Source: Nematopogon swammerdamellus
Lineage: Eukaryota; Arthropoda; Insecta; Lepidoptera; Adelidae
Assembly (NCBI GenBank): GCA_946902875.1
Contig: OX336348.1
Location: 14,037,741-14,101,740, forward strand
Length of the DNA stretch: 64,000 nucleotides
Direction of reading: 5' to 3'
Below, piece by piece: positions 63,335 to 64,000 of this stretch. The translations under genes and the position numbers were made by a program. The notes under the pieces are model-generated. The model searched no databases. It saw only the letters and a list, made by a program, of their open reading frames with translations, and was not told the DNA's origin. Numbering within the stretch: position 1 is the stretch's first letter; every line of letters starts with the position of its first letter.

Positions 63335-64000
63335 ATGGATCAACCTAACAACCCAACACGCCGTACACCCTCGGGTGATGAAGGAGACGAGAGTCAGTCT
63401 GCCGCTTTGGCGCGACTGACGGTGGGGGAGCCTGCTGCCTTGGCGCGGCTTCTCCAGGAGCAATCAGCAACAATCCAATCCAGCATAAACCCCCCCAACC
63501 CCCTCCTGCAACACCGGGCCCTTTCTCTGTCGCGGTCTGATGCACCCACACTGGGTCAGGTGACCGTGGCGGGAACTGGGACCGAATTTCGGGCCCCACC
63601 TTCGTTGCGGACTGTCGCACCTCTACAGGGGCACATGACCGCGACAAGGTCGGGGACCGGGTGGACGCCCTTTGAGCCGCAGCATGCGCCAAAGGGCCCA
63701 CAGCAGCAGAGGGACTCGCAAATGGTGACAGCTCAATCACCAGGAGCGGGGGCACCTAGTAGCAGCAGCTGGACTTTGGTGGCGAGGCCATCAAAAAAGC
63801 AGAGGCAACGAGCTAAGAAGCGGTCGGAGGCAAGGCGCCCCCACCCACATGAGGGACCCTCAGTGGAAGAGCCCTCACGGGTGGGGGTTGCGGAGCCGAT
63901 GACAGCCGGAACCAGCAAACCCCAGAGACAAACTCACAAAACAACAAACCCAAAAACCGGAACCAGCAAAACCCAGAGTCAAGAACGGGCCAAATCTGGA
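63335..64000 (+). CDS. LOA-like LINE ORF1, intact start, open at window end
   Basis: ATG 63335 opens a frame of 222 codons with no stop up to base 64000. It begins MDQPNNPTRRTPSGDEGDES, continues with ARLTVGEPAALARLLQEQSA and a proline- and glutamine-rich region, and ends in a basic stretch (KKQRQRAKKRSEARRP). The second part matches the truncated fragment at 2157-2440 with small indels. It should be the RNA-binding ORF1 protein of a LOA-type LINE whose ORF2 lies beyond the window. A 5' untranslated region probably starts near 63180. Confidence 0.7.
   Translation, partial: MDQPNNPTRRTPSGDEGDESQSAALARLTVGEPAALARLLQEQSATIQSSINPPNPLLQHRALSLSRSDAPTLGQVTVAGTGTEFRAPPSLRTVAPLQGHMTATRSGTGWTPFEPQHAPKGPQQQRDSQMVTAQSPGAGAPSSSSWTLVARPSKKQRQRAKKRSEARRPHPHEGPSVEEPSRVGVAEPMTAGTSKPQRQTHKTTNPKTGTSKTQSQERAKSG

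Overview
The window looks like nuclear DNA of an insect, most probably a moth or butterfly. It has two spliced host genes, introns stuffed with mobile DNA, and the repeat families typical of Lepidoptera: interspersed repeats ending in GGAC/GACA arrays, Helitrons ending in CTAG, TTAA-targeted elements, and I-, LOA- and jockey-type retrotransposons. No species call is possible from the sequence alone. There is no rRNA gene, free-standing tRNA gene, CRISPR array or bacterial gene.

Host genes. (1) A C2H2 zinc-finger gene on the minus strand: a finger exon at 2111-1344 with clear splice sites, and a probable first coding exon at 10099-9928 whose phase fits it. The intervening 7.8 kb intron holds a LOA fragment, an inverted-repeat element, a SINE and a 3.1 kb piggyBac-like element. 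(2) PYROXD1 on the plus strand: exon 1 at 52319-53350 and a short exon 2 at 61158-61295. The last exon or exons lie beyond the window. A SINE sits exactly at the 3' edge of exon 2.

Layout. 1-10.1 kb: zinc-finger gene and its intron. 10.1-14.3 kb: AT-rich intergenic DNA with short palindromes and nested SINEs. 14.3-23.3 kb: the 3' end of a minus-strand LINE split by an 8.5 kb insertion made of two tandem composite repeat units. 23.3-32.7 kb: inverted-repeat elements inserted in one another, including a 2.3 kb element with GGAA target duplication and a 1.06 kb TTAA element. 32.7-47.9 kb: one I-type LINE broken by four later insertions (a 1.27 kb inverted-repeat element with GTAC duplication, a SINE, a Helitron, and a complete second I-type LINE with both frames intact). 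Removing each at its target duplication restores the reading frame. 48.6-51.9 kb: a retrotransposon with PHD finger, C2H2 finger, reverse transcriptase and PD-(D/E)XK nuclease, broken by a 245-bp tandem duplication. 52.3-61.3 kb: PYROXD1, whose intron holds a LOA copy, a jockey copy split by a Transib-like foldback element, a palindromic Helitron module and retroelement fragments. 61.3-64 kb: more fragments, then the start of a LOA ORF1 that runs off the window.

The two most unusual themes are a set of SINE families that share a central domain but carry different heads (one joining tRNA-like promoter boxes to a 5S rRNA-like segment), and the record of precise, frame-restoring insertions. Family names come from remembered motifs, not database searches.
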